Positions 1 through 6,616 of a stretch of 64,000 nucleotides of DNA are shown here, piece by piece (positions within the stretch are counted from its first letter, which is position 1; every line of letters begins with the position of its first letter). A program made the position numbers and the translations under genes. The notes under the pieces were generated by a model. That model did not search any database. It was not told where the DNA came from and was given only the letters and a program-made list of their open reading frames with translations. The stretch comes from Caballeronia sordidicola. GTDB lineage: Bacteria > Pseudomonadota > Gammaproteobacteria > Burkholderiales > Burkholderiaceae. The stretch lies in NCBI RefSeq assembly GCF_000729995.1, contig NZ_JNFG01000032.1, positions 23,764 to 87,763 of the forward strand. Direction: 5' to 3'.

Positions 1-368
1 AAGTCGGCGCGCGCCCGGTTCACCTTGCGCTCCCAGGCCGCTATGTTCAGCTGATCCGTGCCCTTTTTCCTGGCACGCTCCAATTCCGCTTCCCAGTCAC
101 GCAAACGATTCTTGGCCTCGGCCACGGCGCTGTCGTGGCGTCTCACTGCGTCTGCGCGTTTTTGCGCGATCGCGTCGGGCGTGCATTCGGCGTTGGTCTT
201 GTTGAGGTCGGCTTGCAGGGCGTCGAGTTGCGCCGTGTTGTCCTGGTTCAGCGCGGTAGCCATCTGCCGTTCGAGGGCCTGGCGATGGGCATCGCAGGCA
301 TCGGTTTCCTGTGAGGCATGAGCGGTCGACAAACACAGGCTTAAGGCGACGGCGGCAAGCAATTTCAT
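1..368 (-). CDS. DUF1090 family periplasmic protein (C-terminus cut by window edge)
   Basis: This reading frame begins at an ATG (366-368, read on the minus strand) and stays open to base 1, so the C-terminus lies outside the window; 122 codons are visible. Residues 1-19 form a signal peptide (KLLAAVALSLCLSTAHA). The mature part carries two cysteines about 36 residues apart (DACDAHR and NAEC) with a helical, charged spacer, followed by a coiled-coil-like stretch rich in Glu/Arg. This Cys-spacer-Cys-helix pattern fits DUF1090 proteins (E. coli YqjC type), small periplasmic proteins of unknown function. The family call is by pattern recognition only. Confidence 0.75.
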   Translation of the reverse strand, partial: MKLLAAVALSLCLSTAHASQETDACDAHRQALERQMATALNQDNTAQLDALQADLNKTNAECTPDAIAQKRADAVRRHDSAVAEAKNRLRDWEAELERARKKGTDQLNIAAWERKVNRARAD

Positions 369-407
369 AGCGGAATCCGTGGCTGACGAGATTGGGCAGG
401 GTGCAAA

Positions 408-429
408 CGGTACTTAATCGGTACTTAAC
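408..429. repeat. Two adjacent 11-bp direct repeats
   Basis: CGGTACTTAAT (408-418) is followed immediately by CGGTACTTAAC (419-429). They sit in the gap between the leftward DUF1090 gene and the rightward small gene starting at 649, 40-61 bp upstream of the DUF1090 start codon, where an operator or promoter would be expected. No function is known. Confidence 0.5.
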
Positions 430-648
430 TTGTACGAGATGTTCTTTTGTTCGGTCGGGACGGATATTGAATAACGCTCGCGCATTTATTCGTCCGGCCA
501 AAGGTCGGCGTATTTTAACGAGTTTGTGGGGACCGATGGGAGCAATGCGATGGCTGGTAATGCCTTGTTCTGCGTCGATGCGGAACGCGTCTTGCGCGAA
601 CCTGTTTGGAACTGGCCAAACGTTTACATTTTTGCGAGGAATACGCCG

Positions 649-870
649 ATGCGTTTCGATTACAAGGGCTTTCACATCGACTGTCGCTCACGACACGATC
701 AAGATGGCTTGTACTACGCGCAGGCTCGCATGATCCACATGCCGACAGCGGACGACGCGCATCCGGAAAAACACGAATCAGGCGATATCGATGCGTTCGA
801 TAACGACGGCGATGCCATCGCGTGCGCTCGGGCGTGGGCGCTCGACTGGTGCGACGAGCACGAAGCCTGA
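649..870 (+). CDS. Small acidic hypothetical protein (73 aa)
   Basis: The ATG at 649 is preceded by GCGAGGA (634-640), an 8-nt-spaced ribosome-binding site, which favours this start over upstream in-frame codons. The product begins MRFDYKGFHIDC, is acidic, and ends in an FDNDGDAIACARAWALDWCDEH stretch with three Cys and no membrane segment or signal peptide. I do not recognise the family. It is followed 43 bp downstream by another small unknown gene on the same strand, so the two may be co-transcribed. Confidence 0.6.
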   Translation: MRFDYKGFHIDCRSRHDQDGLYYAQARMIHMPTADDAHPEKHESGDIDAFDNDGDAIACARAWALDWCDEHEA

Positions 871-913
871 CGGCGTCATCATGCTAGGATCGCGTCCTGC
901 CAAGGGAGAAGCC

Positions 914-1117
914 ATGCGTTATATGCACAATGAACATGTCATCGACGTGTTCGTCGAACAACGCGGCACCCGCTGGGACTGGTCCGTGCAGGCGGGCAGC
1001 TTGCCGCTGAAGACGAATGCCGGAGAGATGGCGCCGACCAGCAATGTCGCCGAAAACGAAGCGCTGCACTGGGCGAAGCGTGAGTTGAACCGACGCTTTC
1101 CGGTTGAGCCGGAGTGA
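914..1117 (+). CDS. Small hypothetical protein (67 aa)
   Basis: Starts at ATG 914 after a good purine-rich site (AAGGGAGA, 902-909). The product (MRYMHNEHVIDVFVEQRG...) alternates beta-like segments (VIDVFVEQ, WDWSVQAG) with a C-terminal amphipathic helix (ENEALHWAKRELNRRF), resembling a small one-domain cytosolic fold. No signal peptide or membrane segment. Family not recognised; it lies between another small unknown gene and the three-paralogue cluster. Confidence 0.6.
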   Translation: MRYMHNEHVIDVFVEQRGTRWDWSVQAGSLPLKTNAGEMAPTSNVAENEALHWAKRELNRRFPVEPE

Positions 1118-1188
1118 CGGGTTGTTGGTTCGAACTTGTTCACGCGTGCTGCTCCGCGCTGCTGCTCAACGCATGCGGAATGCGGGCT

Positions 1189-1215
1189 TAAAGTTCCTTG
1201 CAGCGGCGCCGTTAG
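1189..1215 (+). promoter_or_regulatory. FliA (sigma-28)-type promoter, copy 1
   Basis: TAAAGTTC (1189-1196), an 11-nt spacer, then GCCGTTAG (1208-1215). The enterobacterial FliA consensus is TAAAGTTT-N11-GCCGATAA, so element sequences and spacing match closely. The -10 element ends 7 nt before ATG 1223, which places the expected transcription start at or next to the start codon. Confidence 0.65.
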
Positions 1216-1222
1216 TGTTGGC

Positions 1223-1396
1223 ATGAATACTAAACAACCCACCCCAGAAGCCTCCCGCGATCTCATCCGAGCTGCGGGTGAAACGCTCGAACTGATCTGC
1301 CGCCTGCGTGGGGTTGATATCGAAGAGCTCTCCGATGACGAGCTCAACGAGTTCTTTTCCAATGCACTTGGCGATGACATCATCGGCCCCTGGTGA
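1223..1396 (+). CDS. Small protein, paralogue 1 of a tandem three-gene family (57 aa)
   Basis: Starts at ATG 1223. The 57-residue product has no signal peptide or membrane segment. It shares a core with the next two genes: an N-terminal variable dozen residues, then LIRAAGETLELICRLRG, a short linker (VDIEELSDDE), and LNEFFSNALGDD. The invariant pieces across the three copies are AA.E.L, CRLR, LS and FF..AL.D. The predicted fold is two amphipathic helices. No Shine-Dalgarno sequence precedes the ATG; a FliA-like promoter does. The family is not recognised. A role linked to motility is inferred only from the promoter. Confidence 0.65.
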   Translation: MNTKQPTPEASRDLIRAAGETLELICRLRGVDIEELSDDELNEFFSNALGDDIIGPW

Positions 1397-1486
1397 GTGG
1401 GAAGGACTGCGTGCGGGAACAGGAAGTCGCGCTGTGAATCCGCCATGGATCGCAGGGCGTGGTTTTGCAGGGTTTCAGCGACGCAT

Positions 1487-1513
1487 TAAAGCGTCCTCGA
1501 CCCGTACCGTTAT
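1487..1513 (+). promoter_or_regulatory. FliA (sigma-28)-type promoter, copy 2 (diverged)
   Basis: TAAAGCGT (1487-1494), an 11-nt spacer, then ACCGTTAT (1506-1513), ending 7 nt before ATG 1521. The surrounding sequence differs from copies 1 and 3, but TAAAG, CCGTTA and both spacings are kept, which argues for selection on the element. Confidence 0.55.
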
Positions 1514-1520
1514 TTCGCTT

Positions 1521-1712
1521 ATGAAACTCGACAAGCTCTCTTATACCGATACCCGCATCGCACTAAATGCCGCCGACGAAGCGTTGGAATTGCTTTGCCG
1601 CCTGAGGCAGATTCCGCTCAATAGTTTGTCGGATGCGCAATTGGGCGAGTTCTTTTTCAATGCGCTTGAAGATGAGCTCGGTGGTGGGGCTTATATCGGT
1701 GGGCGAATCTAG
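1521..1712 (+). CDS. Small protein, paralogue 2 of the tandem family (63 aa)
   Basis: Starts at ATG 1521 with no upstream Shine-Dalgarno sequence (the preceding bases are ATTTCGCTT). The core ALNAADEALELLCRLRQ, then LSDAQLGEFFFNALEDE, aligns with paralogues 1 and 3 without gaps; the N-terminus (MKLDKLSYTDT) and the Gly-rich tail (GGGAYIGGRI) differ. Cysteine and the two arginines of CRLR are kept. Function unknown. Confidence 0.65.
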   Translation: MKLDKLSYTDTRIALNAADEALELLCRLRQIPLNSLSDAQLGEFFFNALEDELGGGAYIGGRI

Positions 1713-1865
1713 GGATTGTTTTTGACGCCGATGTGGGCGGTGTTCATCATGCGCGTCGGGTGTTTTTACGCGAGGTGCCTGGGCGCAGACTGCTTACCGG
1801 GTATTACCTTGGCGTGCCGTGGTAAGGCTTGATGCGACTAATTGAAAATATCGCGCGTGTGGGTC

Positions 1866-1892
1866 TAAAGTTTCGTCAGTAGAGGCCGTTAG
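1866..1892 (+). promoter_or_regulatory. FliA (sigma-28)-type promoter, copy 3
   Basis: TAAAGTTT (1866-1873), an 11-nt spacer, then GCCGTTAG (1885-1892), ending 7 nt before ATG 1900. The -35 half is identical to the consensus and the -10 half differs at one base from GCCGATAA. Confidence 0.68.
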
Positions 1893-1899
1893 CGGATGC

Positions 1900-2076
1900 A
1901 TGAACACGACCAACCCCACCGCCACCGCGTTTCGCAATCTCGTCATTGCTGCTGACGAGACCCTCCACGTGCTTTGCCGCCTGCGCGGTATTACGATCGA
2001 CGATTTGTCGGAGGAAGCACTGGAAACGTTTTTCTTCCAGGCACTCGATGACGAATTCTGGATCGGTGCGCAGTAA
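1900..2076 (+). CDS. Small protein, paralogue 3 of the tandem family (58 aa)
   Basis: A 58-codon frame from ATG 1900 to TAA 2074-2076. The product begins MNTTNPTATAFRNL, continues IAADETLHVLCRLRG and ends LETFFFQALDDEFWIGAQ. Alignment with paralogues 1 and 2 is ungapped over about 45 residues. Its N-terminus (MNT..PT) matches paralogue 1 best, as do the 45 bases upstream, so copies 1 and 3 share the most recent duplication or a common leader. No Shine-Dalgarno sequence. Function unknown. Confidence 0.65.
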   Translation: MNTTNPTATAFRNLVIAADETLHVLCRLRGITIDDLSEEALETFFFQALDDEFWIGAQ

Positions 2077-2159
2077 GTCGGTGTGCGCCGCGGTAAGTAG
2101 CAGAGCGCACTGATATCCGCCGGCATCGGACGGCGGCTTCTCCCTTTCTTCCTTCTTTT

Positions 2160-2420
2160 CTACGCCAGCAGGTCAGGCCGTCGTGTGAAGCGCGGTTCGT
2201 CCAGCCACGCGACAAACTCATCACGCCACTGCTCGAAAGCGTTCTCGTCCAGGTCGAACACTTCATCGACATGGCCGGCGTCACGCAAGTAGGCGCCCAC
2301 CACCTGACGCCCGTTCCAATAAGCAACTGCAAAATCGGTCAGGTCCGCGGTCACGCCGCGCGGCTGATCGCGAAGCAGCATGTTGAGTTGAGCCCTGAAA
2401 ACGGTAAAGGTCGTGGCCAT
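2160..2420 (-). CDS. Hypothetical protein (86 aa)
   Basis: The ATG at 2418-2420 is chosen over a GTG nine codons upstream because the shorter form starts cleanly at MATTFTVFRAQLNML; neither has a strong ribosome-binding site. The product is acidic in its second half (DEVFDLDENAFEQWRDEFVAWLDE) and ends RRPDLLA. It has no signal peptide or membrane helix. I do not recognise the family. It converges on the small-paralogue cluster and stops 84 bp beyond paralogue 3. Confidence 0.55.
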   Translation of the reverse strand: MATTFTVFRAQLNMLLRDQPRGVTADLTDFAVAYWNGRQVVGAYLRDAGHVDEVFDLDENAFEQWRDEFVAWLDEPRFTRRPDLLA

Positions 2421-2598
2421 GGTCGGGTCCCGGAGAAAAATCGACACCCTGAGAGGCGAAACAGGGCTCGCTAAGAGTAGCGCTTTCCGGGGCCTTCGTG
2501 CAGTGGGATAAGCGGTCCAGGTCGCTTAAGCGCGCGGCTTGGCGGTGTTGGTGTCGGGATAGATACCGGCACAATGCCGCCGGACGATAGCGGCAGCG

Positions 2599-2630
2599 AA
2601 AAGCCCCGTAGCGCAAGGCTTACGGGGCTT
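2599..2630 (-). terminator. Rho-independent terminator downstream of tRNA-Arg
   Basis: Perfect 10-bp stem AAGCCCCGTA / TACGGGGCTT (2601-2630) followed on the minus strand by a short T-run (TTTTC). It lies about 35 bp beyond the tRNA 3' end. Confidence 0.75.
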
Positions 2631-2663
2631 GGAGATTCGGTGAGACGGTGTGGGATGCAGCGA

Positions 2664-2738
2664 TGGTCCCCCCGGCAGGAATCGAACCTGCATCTAGCGC
2701 TTAGGAGGCACTTGTTCTATCCATTGAACTACGGGGAG
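2664..2738 (-). tRNA. tRNA-Arg (anticodon CCT)
   Basis: Read on the minus strand, the acceptor stem CTCCCCG pairs with CGGGGGG (one T-G wobble at pair 2), followed by discriminator A and an encoded CCA (2664-2666). The anticodon arm is AGTGC-CTCCTAA-GCGCT, giving anticodon CCT, and the T-arm is GCAGG-TTCGATT-CCTGC. It reads the rare AGG codon. Its 3' side faces the small-gene cluster; its 5' side faces a gene remnant and the SRAP gene. Confidence 0.95.
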
Positions 2739-3124
2739 ATGGATATTTCAGTGGGCGGACCCAAGCCTTGAGGATACCGGCTTTGGCCTTGCCCAATGTA
2801 CGCTTTCGGCTGATTTGCTTCTTCCTAAACGAAGCGCCGTGACGCACTGTGAACCTATGTATTTCTCGACCTTGCCGCCGAACAACGGTTTCGGGGCAAA
2901 GACTACGGCGTCGATTTTACCCGTCGCCGAACGCTGGCGAGCATAGATCCGGTGCAGCGGGCAGAGTATATCAAAGACGTTTAAATCCTAAGTGCGGCTC
3001 TGGCGTGGACGCGCGGCGTTCGCTCGAAACTCGTGGTGTCGCCGATCGTCCGGTAGATTGCGGAGTGACAACAGGCTGCGGAACGTTCCATCATGCGATG
3101 AAGCTTCCAATGTGAGGTCGCACT
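2739..3124. other. Intergenic region with a possible 3' gene remnant
   Basis: About 385 bp lie between tRNA-Arg and the SRAP gene. On the plus strand, 2853-2984 is an open stretch following a stop codon that reads like the C-terminus of a real protein (DLAAEQRFRGKDYGVDF, then ASIDPVQRAEYIKDV and a stop) but has no start. It may be the tail of a deleted gene. Nothing else recognisable is seen here. Confidence 0.3.
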
Positions 3125-4084
3125 ATGTGCTATTCGGCGCAGATCGTGGCGGACTACCGCAAGTACGTGAAGATGTTCGGTCCTGACATCGATATCAGGG
3201 AGTTCGCGCGACTCTACTGGGAGCGTGTCCAGGGCAGCGGCGCGAAGATTGCCAAGGGCATGGATGTGACCTTCATGAATCCGGAAACAGAGGATGAGCG
3301 CGGTATCAAGGAGCTGATCGAGCGATATGACTCAACTCAGATAACGAAGCTTGAACAGGAATTGTTCAAGCAGCGCACACGGCTCGCTGATGCAGAGCGC
3401 ACACTCCAGACGAAAACCACAAAGGCGGCGATCGAGAGCAAACGGATCGGCGCTAGCAAGATCGATGGCACGATGCGCCGGCTCGACGACCTGCGTCGAA
3501 CAGAACCAGCGGAGCGTGACTCGCGGATATTCCCCGGTCAATACGCTCCCGTCATGGTGATGGAGAATGGTCGGCGCGTCATTAAGCCGATGCGCTATCA
3601 ATGCAGGCCGGCGGGCAAGCCCGCGATCTACGACGTGAAATACCCCGGAACCTACAACGCGCGGCGGGACAACCTGGAGGGTTTCTGGAAGGAGCTTTTT
3701 GGTTATACGCACGGCCTGATGCTAGTGACCGCATTCTACGAAAACGTCAATCGGTCTCGGCTCGAAAATCGCGTGCCGCTTGAGGGGGAGAAAGATGAAA
3801 ACGTGGTCCTGGAATTCAGGCCTAACCCGCCTCAAGAAATGCTGATCGCGTGCCTGTGGTCGCACTGGAAAGGGAAGGGCGATCCTGACCTGCTGTCGTT
3901 CGCGGCCATCACAGACGACCCACCGCAGGAAATAGCGCTTGCCGGCCACGACCGCTGCATCATCCCCATCAAGCCTGAACACATCGACGCGTGGCTCAAT
4001 CCAGATCCTGCGAACCTCGTGGCTCAGCACGCCATTCTCGACGACCGCAACCGACCCTATTACGAATACCGGATGGCGGCCTGA
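3125..4084 (+). CDS. SRAP-family protein (HMCES/YedK-like), long form
   Basis: SRAP proteins form a covalent thiazolidine link to abasic sites in single-stranded DNA through the amino-terminal cysteine exposed after Met removal. Here the protein starts MCYSAQ, supplying Cys2. The other expected active-site residues are visible: Asn178 in YNARRDN, Glu206 in FYENV and His275 in AGHDRC, plus the conserved CLWSHW (243-248). At 319 aa it is about 100 residues longer than E. coli YedK (222 aa). The extra length is an insertion at roughly residues 55-140, rich in Glu/Lys/Arg and coiled-coil-like. Start ATG 3125 is required by the Cys2 chemistry. A decayed IS lies directly downstream. Confidence 0.9.
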   Translation: MCYSAQIVADYRKYVKMFGPDIDIREFARLYWERVQGSGAKIAKGMDVTFMNPETEDERGIKELIERYDSTQITKLEQELFKQRTRLADAERTLQTKTTKAAIESKRIGASKIDGTMRRLDDLRRTEPAERDSRIFPGQYAPVMVMENGRRVIKPMRYQCRPAGKPAIYDVKYPGTYNARRDNLEGFWKELFGYTHGLMLVTAFYENVNRSRLENRVPLEGEKDENVVLEFRPNPPQEMLIACLWSHWKGKGDPDLLSFAAITDDPPQEIALAGHDRCIIPIKPEHIDAWLNPDPANLVAQHAILDDRNRPYYEYRMAA

Positions 4085-4189
4085 ACCAGCTCGCTGTTAT
4101 GTTGAGGATAGAACGACCCGGAGCGGTGCCGAACAAGCACGTTTCTCGGCACACGGGAAATGACCAAATGACTTTGGTCGTATCTGTTC

Positions 4190-4965
4190 GGCGGCGGATT
4201 GAACCGGTCGACGCAATCGTTTGCGGGAATTGTTCTGCTGGCGTTTCGTAGTCCAAGGTTTTTCTCAGACGCTCCTTCAATCGTCTCGCCACGGCATTGA
4301 GTTCGGCCTGTGCAATACACTGACAGGTCGGTACCTTGGACAAATACCGCCTCAATAGCCCGTTCGCATTTTCGTAGGATCCGCGCTGCCATGGCTGGTG
4401 GGGATCGCAGAAATAAACCTTCATATCAGTGGCCATGGTGAAACGTTTGCGCCCGGTCATTTCCGTTCCCCGATCCTATGTCATCGACTTATAGGGCGCC
4501 TGCGGTAACTTGTACGGATTCCTGATGAGTGCATTGATGACCGTCTCGCTATCCTCGCTGGGGATCTTAACCAGCATGACGTAGCGTGTTTGGCCTTCGA
4601 CGCGCGCCGCTATCTGGCCGCTGCCACTACCGCACAGCAAATCGCCTTCCCAGTGGCCCGCTACGGCGCGGTCTTCAACTGCGGGGGGGCGTTCGCTGCT
4701 CGATACCGTGTCGCGAATCCTGCCGTCTTCTGCGTGTGGTGCCGCGAACGGCACATAGCCCGAGTACGCCGCCGGTGCTCCGGCAACTCCTTCTTCAGGG
4801 CACCACGTGCCTATATGAAGAGAGCGCGATAGAGACAGTCTCGTGGTAGTCCTCATTGTCCGGGTACGCGCGCTTGAGCCATCCGGCAATCTGCTGCGGC
4901 GAGCACTGCAGCAAATTGCCTGCCACGCTGTGCGCCAGCATCCGGTGCTCAATCGGTTCATCTGT
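4190..4965 (-). pseudogene. Degenerate IS30-family transposase
   Basis: The frame keeps stretches typical of IS30 transposases: QQIAGWLKRAYPDNEDYH, VEDRAVAGHWEGDLL, VMLVKI, then FCDPHQPWQRGSYENANGLL and LNAVARRLKERLRKTLDYETPAEQF. The gene is broken: a TAG (4476-4478) replaces the Trp codon expected between SMT and DRG, and there are frameshifts around 4760-4860 where the reading frame moves between YPDNEDYH and the VEDRAV block. The normal stop is also lost. The edges are approximate, and I could not identify terminal inverted repeats or a target duplication. Confidence 0.85.
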
Positions 4966-5062
4966 GCGAATTCGTACGGAAGACTACACAATTTTCCGCC
5001 AAGGTTCGTAAGACGCGTATGAACTCGCATTTCGCTGTCAAAACAAGACCAAGAGAAAATAG

Positions 5063-5842
5063 ATGACCGCATTGAATGACGCGTTGCCGCTCGACGGATT
5101 CTTACCGGTGAGCGTCGAGAGCGCGCAGGCACTGGCCGAATCAATGGACGATTCCGGCGTAGGGATACTGCATGATGTCGTGCCGGAAGCGATTCTCACG
5201 CAGATGCGCAGTTTCGTCGCTCAGCAGATCGAGCAGCATAGCGGCCAATATTTCGGCCTTGAAGGCGAGGCATGGATCGCCGATACCTGCCTCAATCCGC
5301 TATTTGAGGACGCGGGCTTTCGCGCGCTATTGCGATCTCTTTACGAACGGAAGATGCGCGCATCGCCGCCCAGCGACCGGATTTTTCCCGTTCTGCGCGG
5401 GCTGACCGGCACGCACGGGCTGCGTCACGCGCTCAACTTTCACTACGACTCGTATGTTGTAACCGTACTGCTGCCGATTTTGATCCCCAACGGCCCGGAT
5501 GAACCCCGAGGCCATCTGATCATGTTCCCGAATTTACGCGAAGCGAGGCGCTTTGCGATTGTCAACATCCTCGAAAAACTAATGGTAGAAAGATTGCTGA
5601 AGCGGACGTGGCGTTTGCCGCGCGTGCAACGATGGCTTTCAGCGAAAATCGTGCCGCTGACGCCGGGCAATCTCTACTTCTTCTGGGGCATGCGTTCATT
5701 CCACGCGAACGAGGCCTGCCTGCCGTCCAGCGTACGCTGTACCGCACTGCTGCATTTCGGTGATCCGCACGAGGGCAATGTGTTCAAAGGTATCTCCCAG
5801 CGTTTGCACGTAATGAGACTGCGGCGCATGGCGCGAGACTAG
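5063..5842 (+). CDS. Putative Fe(II)/2-oxoglutarate-dependent oxygenase
   Basis: The 259-residue cytosolic protein shows the metal-binding facial triad of cupin-fold oxygenases: His127-x-Asp129 in NFHYDSY, a distal His214 in MRSFHANE, and an Arg225 (SSVRCTALLHF) at the spacing expected for the 2-oxoglutarate carboxylate. The segment between (HLIMFPN...PLTPGNLYFFWGM) fits the beta-strands linking the two halves. Start ATG 5063 has AAGAG (5050-5054) upstream. The motif spacing supports the superfamily, closest in feel to phytanoyl-CoA-like hydroxylases; the substrate cannot be inferred. It stands alone between the IS remnant and a two-component pair. Confidence 0.6.
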   Translation: MTALNDALPLDGFLPVSVESAQALAESMDDSGVGILHDVVPEAILTQMRSFVAQQIEQHSGQYFGLEGEAWIADTCLNPLFEDAGFRALLRSLYERKMRASPPSDRIFPVLRGLTGTHGLRHALNFHYDSYVVTVLLPILIPNGPDEPRGHLIMFPNLREARRFAIVNILEKLMVERLLKRTWRLPRVQRWLSAKIVPLTPGNLYFFWGMRSFHANEACLPSSVRCTALLHFGDPHEGNVFKGISQRLHVMRLRRMARD

Positions 5843-6094
5843 GCCTTCGCAAGAAGTGGCGCCACGTCGGCCTGAATAGGAGCATCGCTGATGCTGTTGG
5901 GGATGTTTGCGTGCTGCAGATTTTCTATAGCAGCGAGTAGAGGCCTTATCTGATTGTCCGTGGCGACGCCCTGCAAAGTCGCTTTGACGCGAGGTGCCCC
6001 ACGACAGACTCCCGCAATCGACCGCCACTGCCCAAAAAACAGCCACAAACGCCCGACTACAAAATCCAAGGCGCGTTGTGTACGCAGCTTCGAC

Positions 6095-6493
6095 CTACGA
6101 AGAGCTCACGCCGTAAGCACCTGCCCTTGCCACTATCGCCGCCAAAACAACCGGCAGCTCGGCGGGTTTCACAAAGTGATGGTCAAACCCTGATTTAACC
6201 GACTCGGCCAGATCCGCCGGCCCAGACAGAGCCGACACCGCCACCAGCAACGGAACCACACCAGCCTTGAGTTTCCGGATTGCCCTCGCCACTGCCCAAC
6301 CGTCCAGACGGGGCATCTGGATATCGAGAACCACTATCCTCGGATGCCAGGCACCGTATTCTGCGAGCGCGTCCTCCCCATCTCCCGCGGTTCGGATTTC
6401 GTAACCGTACGCCTCGAAGAACAGCACGTAAGCCGCTAACAGATTCGGGTCATCATCGGCGATGAGCAGCCGGTCCGGCTTCGCAATTGACAT
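6095..6493 (-). CDS. Single-domain response regulator (CheY-like receiver)
   Basis: The whole 132-residue protein is one receiver domain: acidic pocket IADDDP (residues 11-16), phosphoacceptor Asp57 in VVLDIQMP, and Lys109 in FVKP. There is no output domain, so it probably signals by protein contact, as CheY or Spo0F do. It is transcribed away from the histidine kinase gene at 6617, with 123 bp between the start codons, making that kinase the likely partner. The Thr/Ser of the fourth strand appears as VAVSAL. Confidence 0.9.
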   Translation of the reverse strand: MSIAKPDRLLIADDDPNLLAAYVLFFEAYGYEIRTAGDGEDALAEYGAWHPRIVVLDIQMPRLDGWAVARAIRKLKAGVVPLLVAVSALSGPADLAESVKSGFDHHFVKPAELPVVLAAIVARAGAYGVSSS

Positions 6494-6616
6494 TTAGTTT
6501 TCTCCGCATTGCTCCTAATGCGCAGCAATTCGAAGGCCTAATAGAATTATGTGAGCAACATGCGCGTACCATGAGTTCAGCAAATACTTCAAAAGACTCT
6601 TTTCGTTGGAGCAGAC

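Noticed and set aside
2664..2738. Attachment-site duplication of the tRNA-Arg 3' end
   Set aside because: No second copy of the tRNA end was found in the window, so no att site is claimed.
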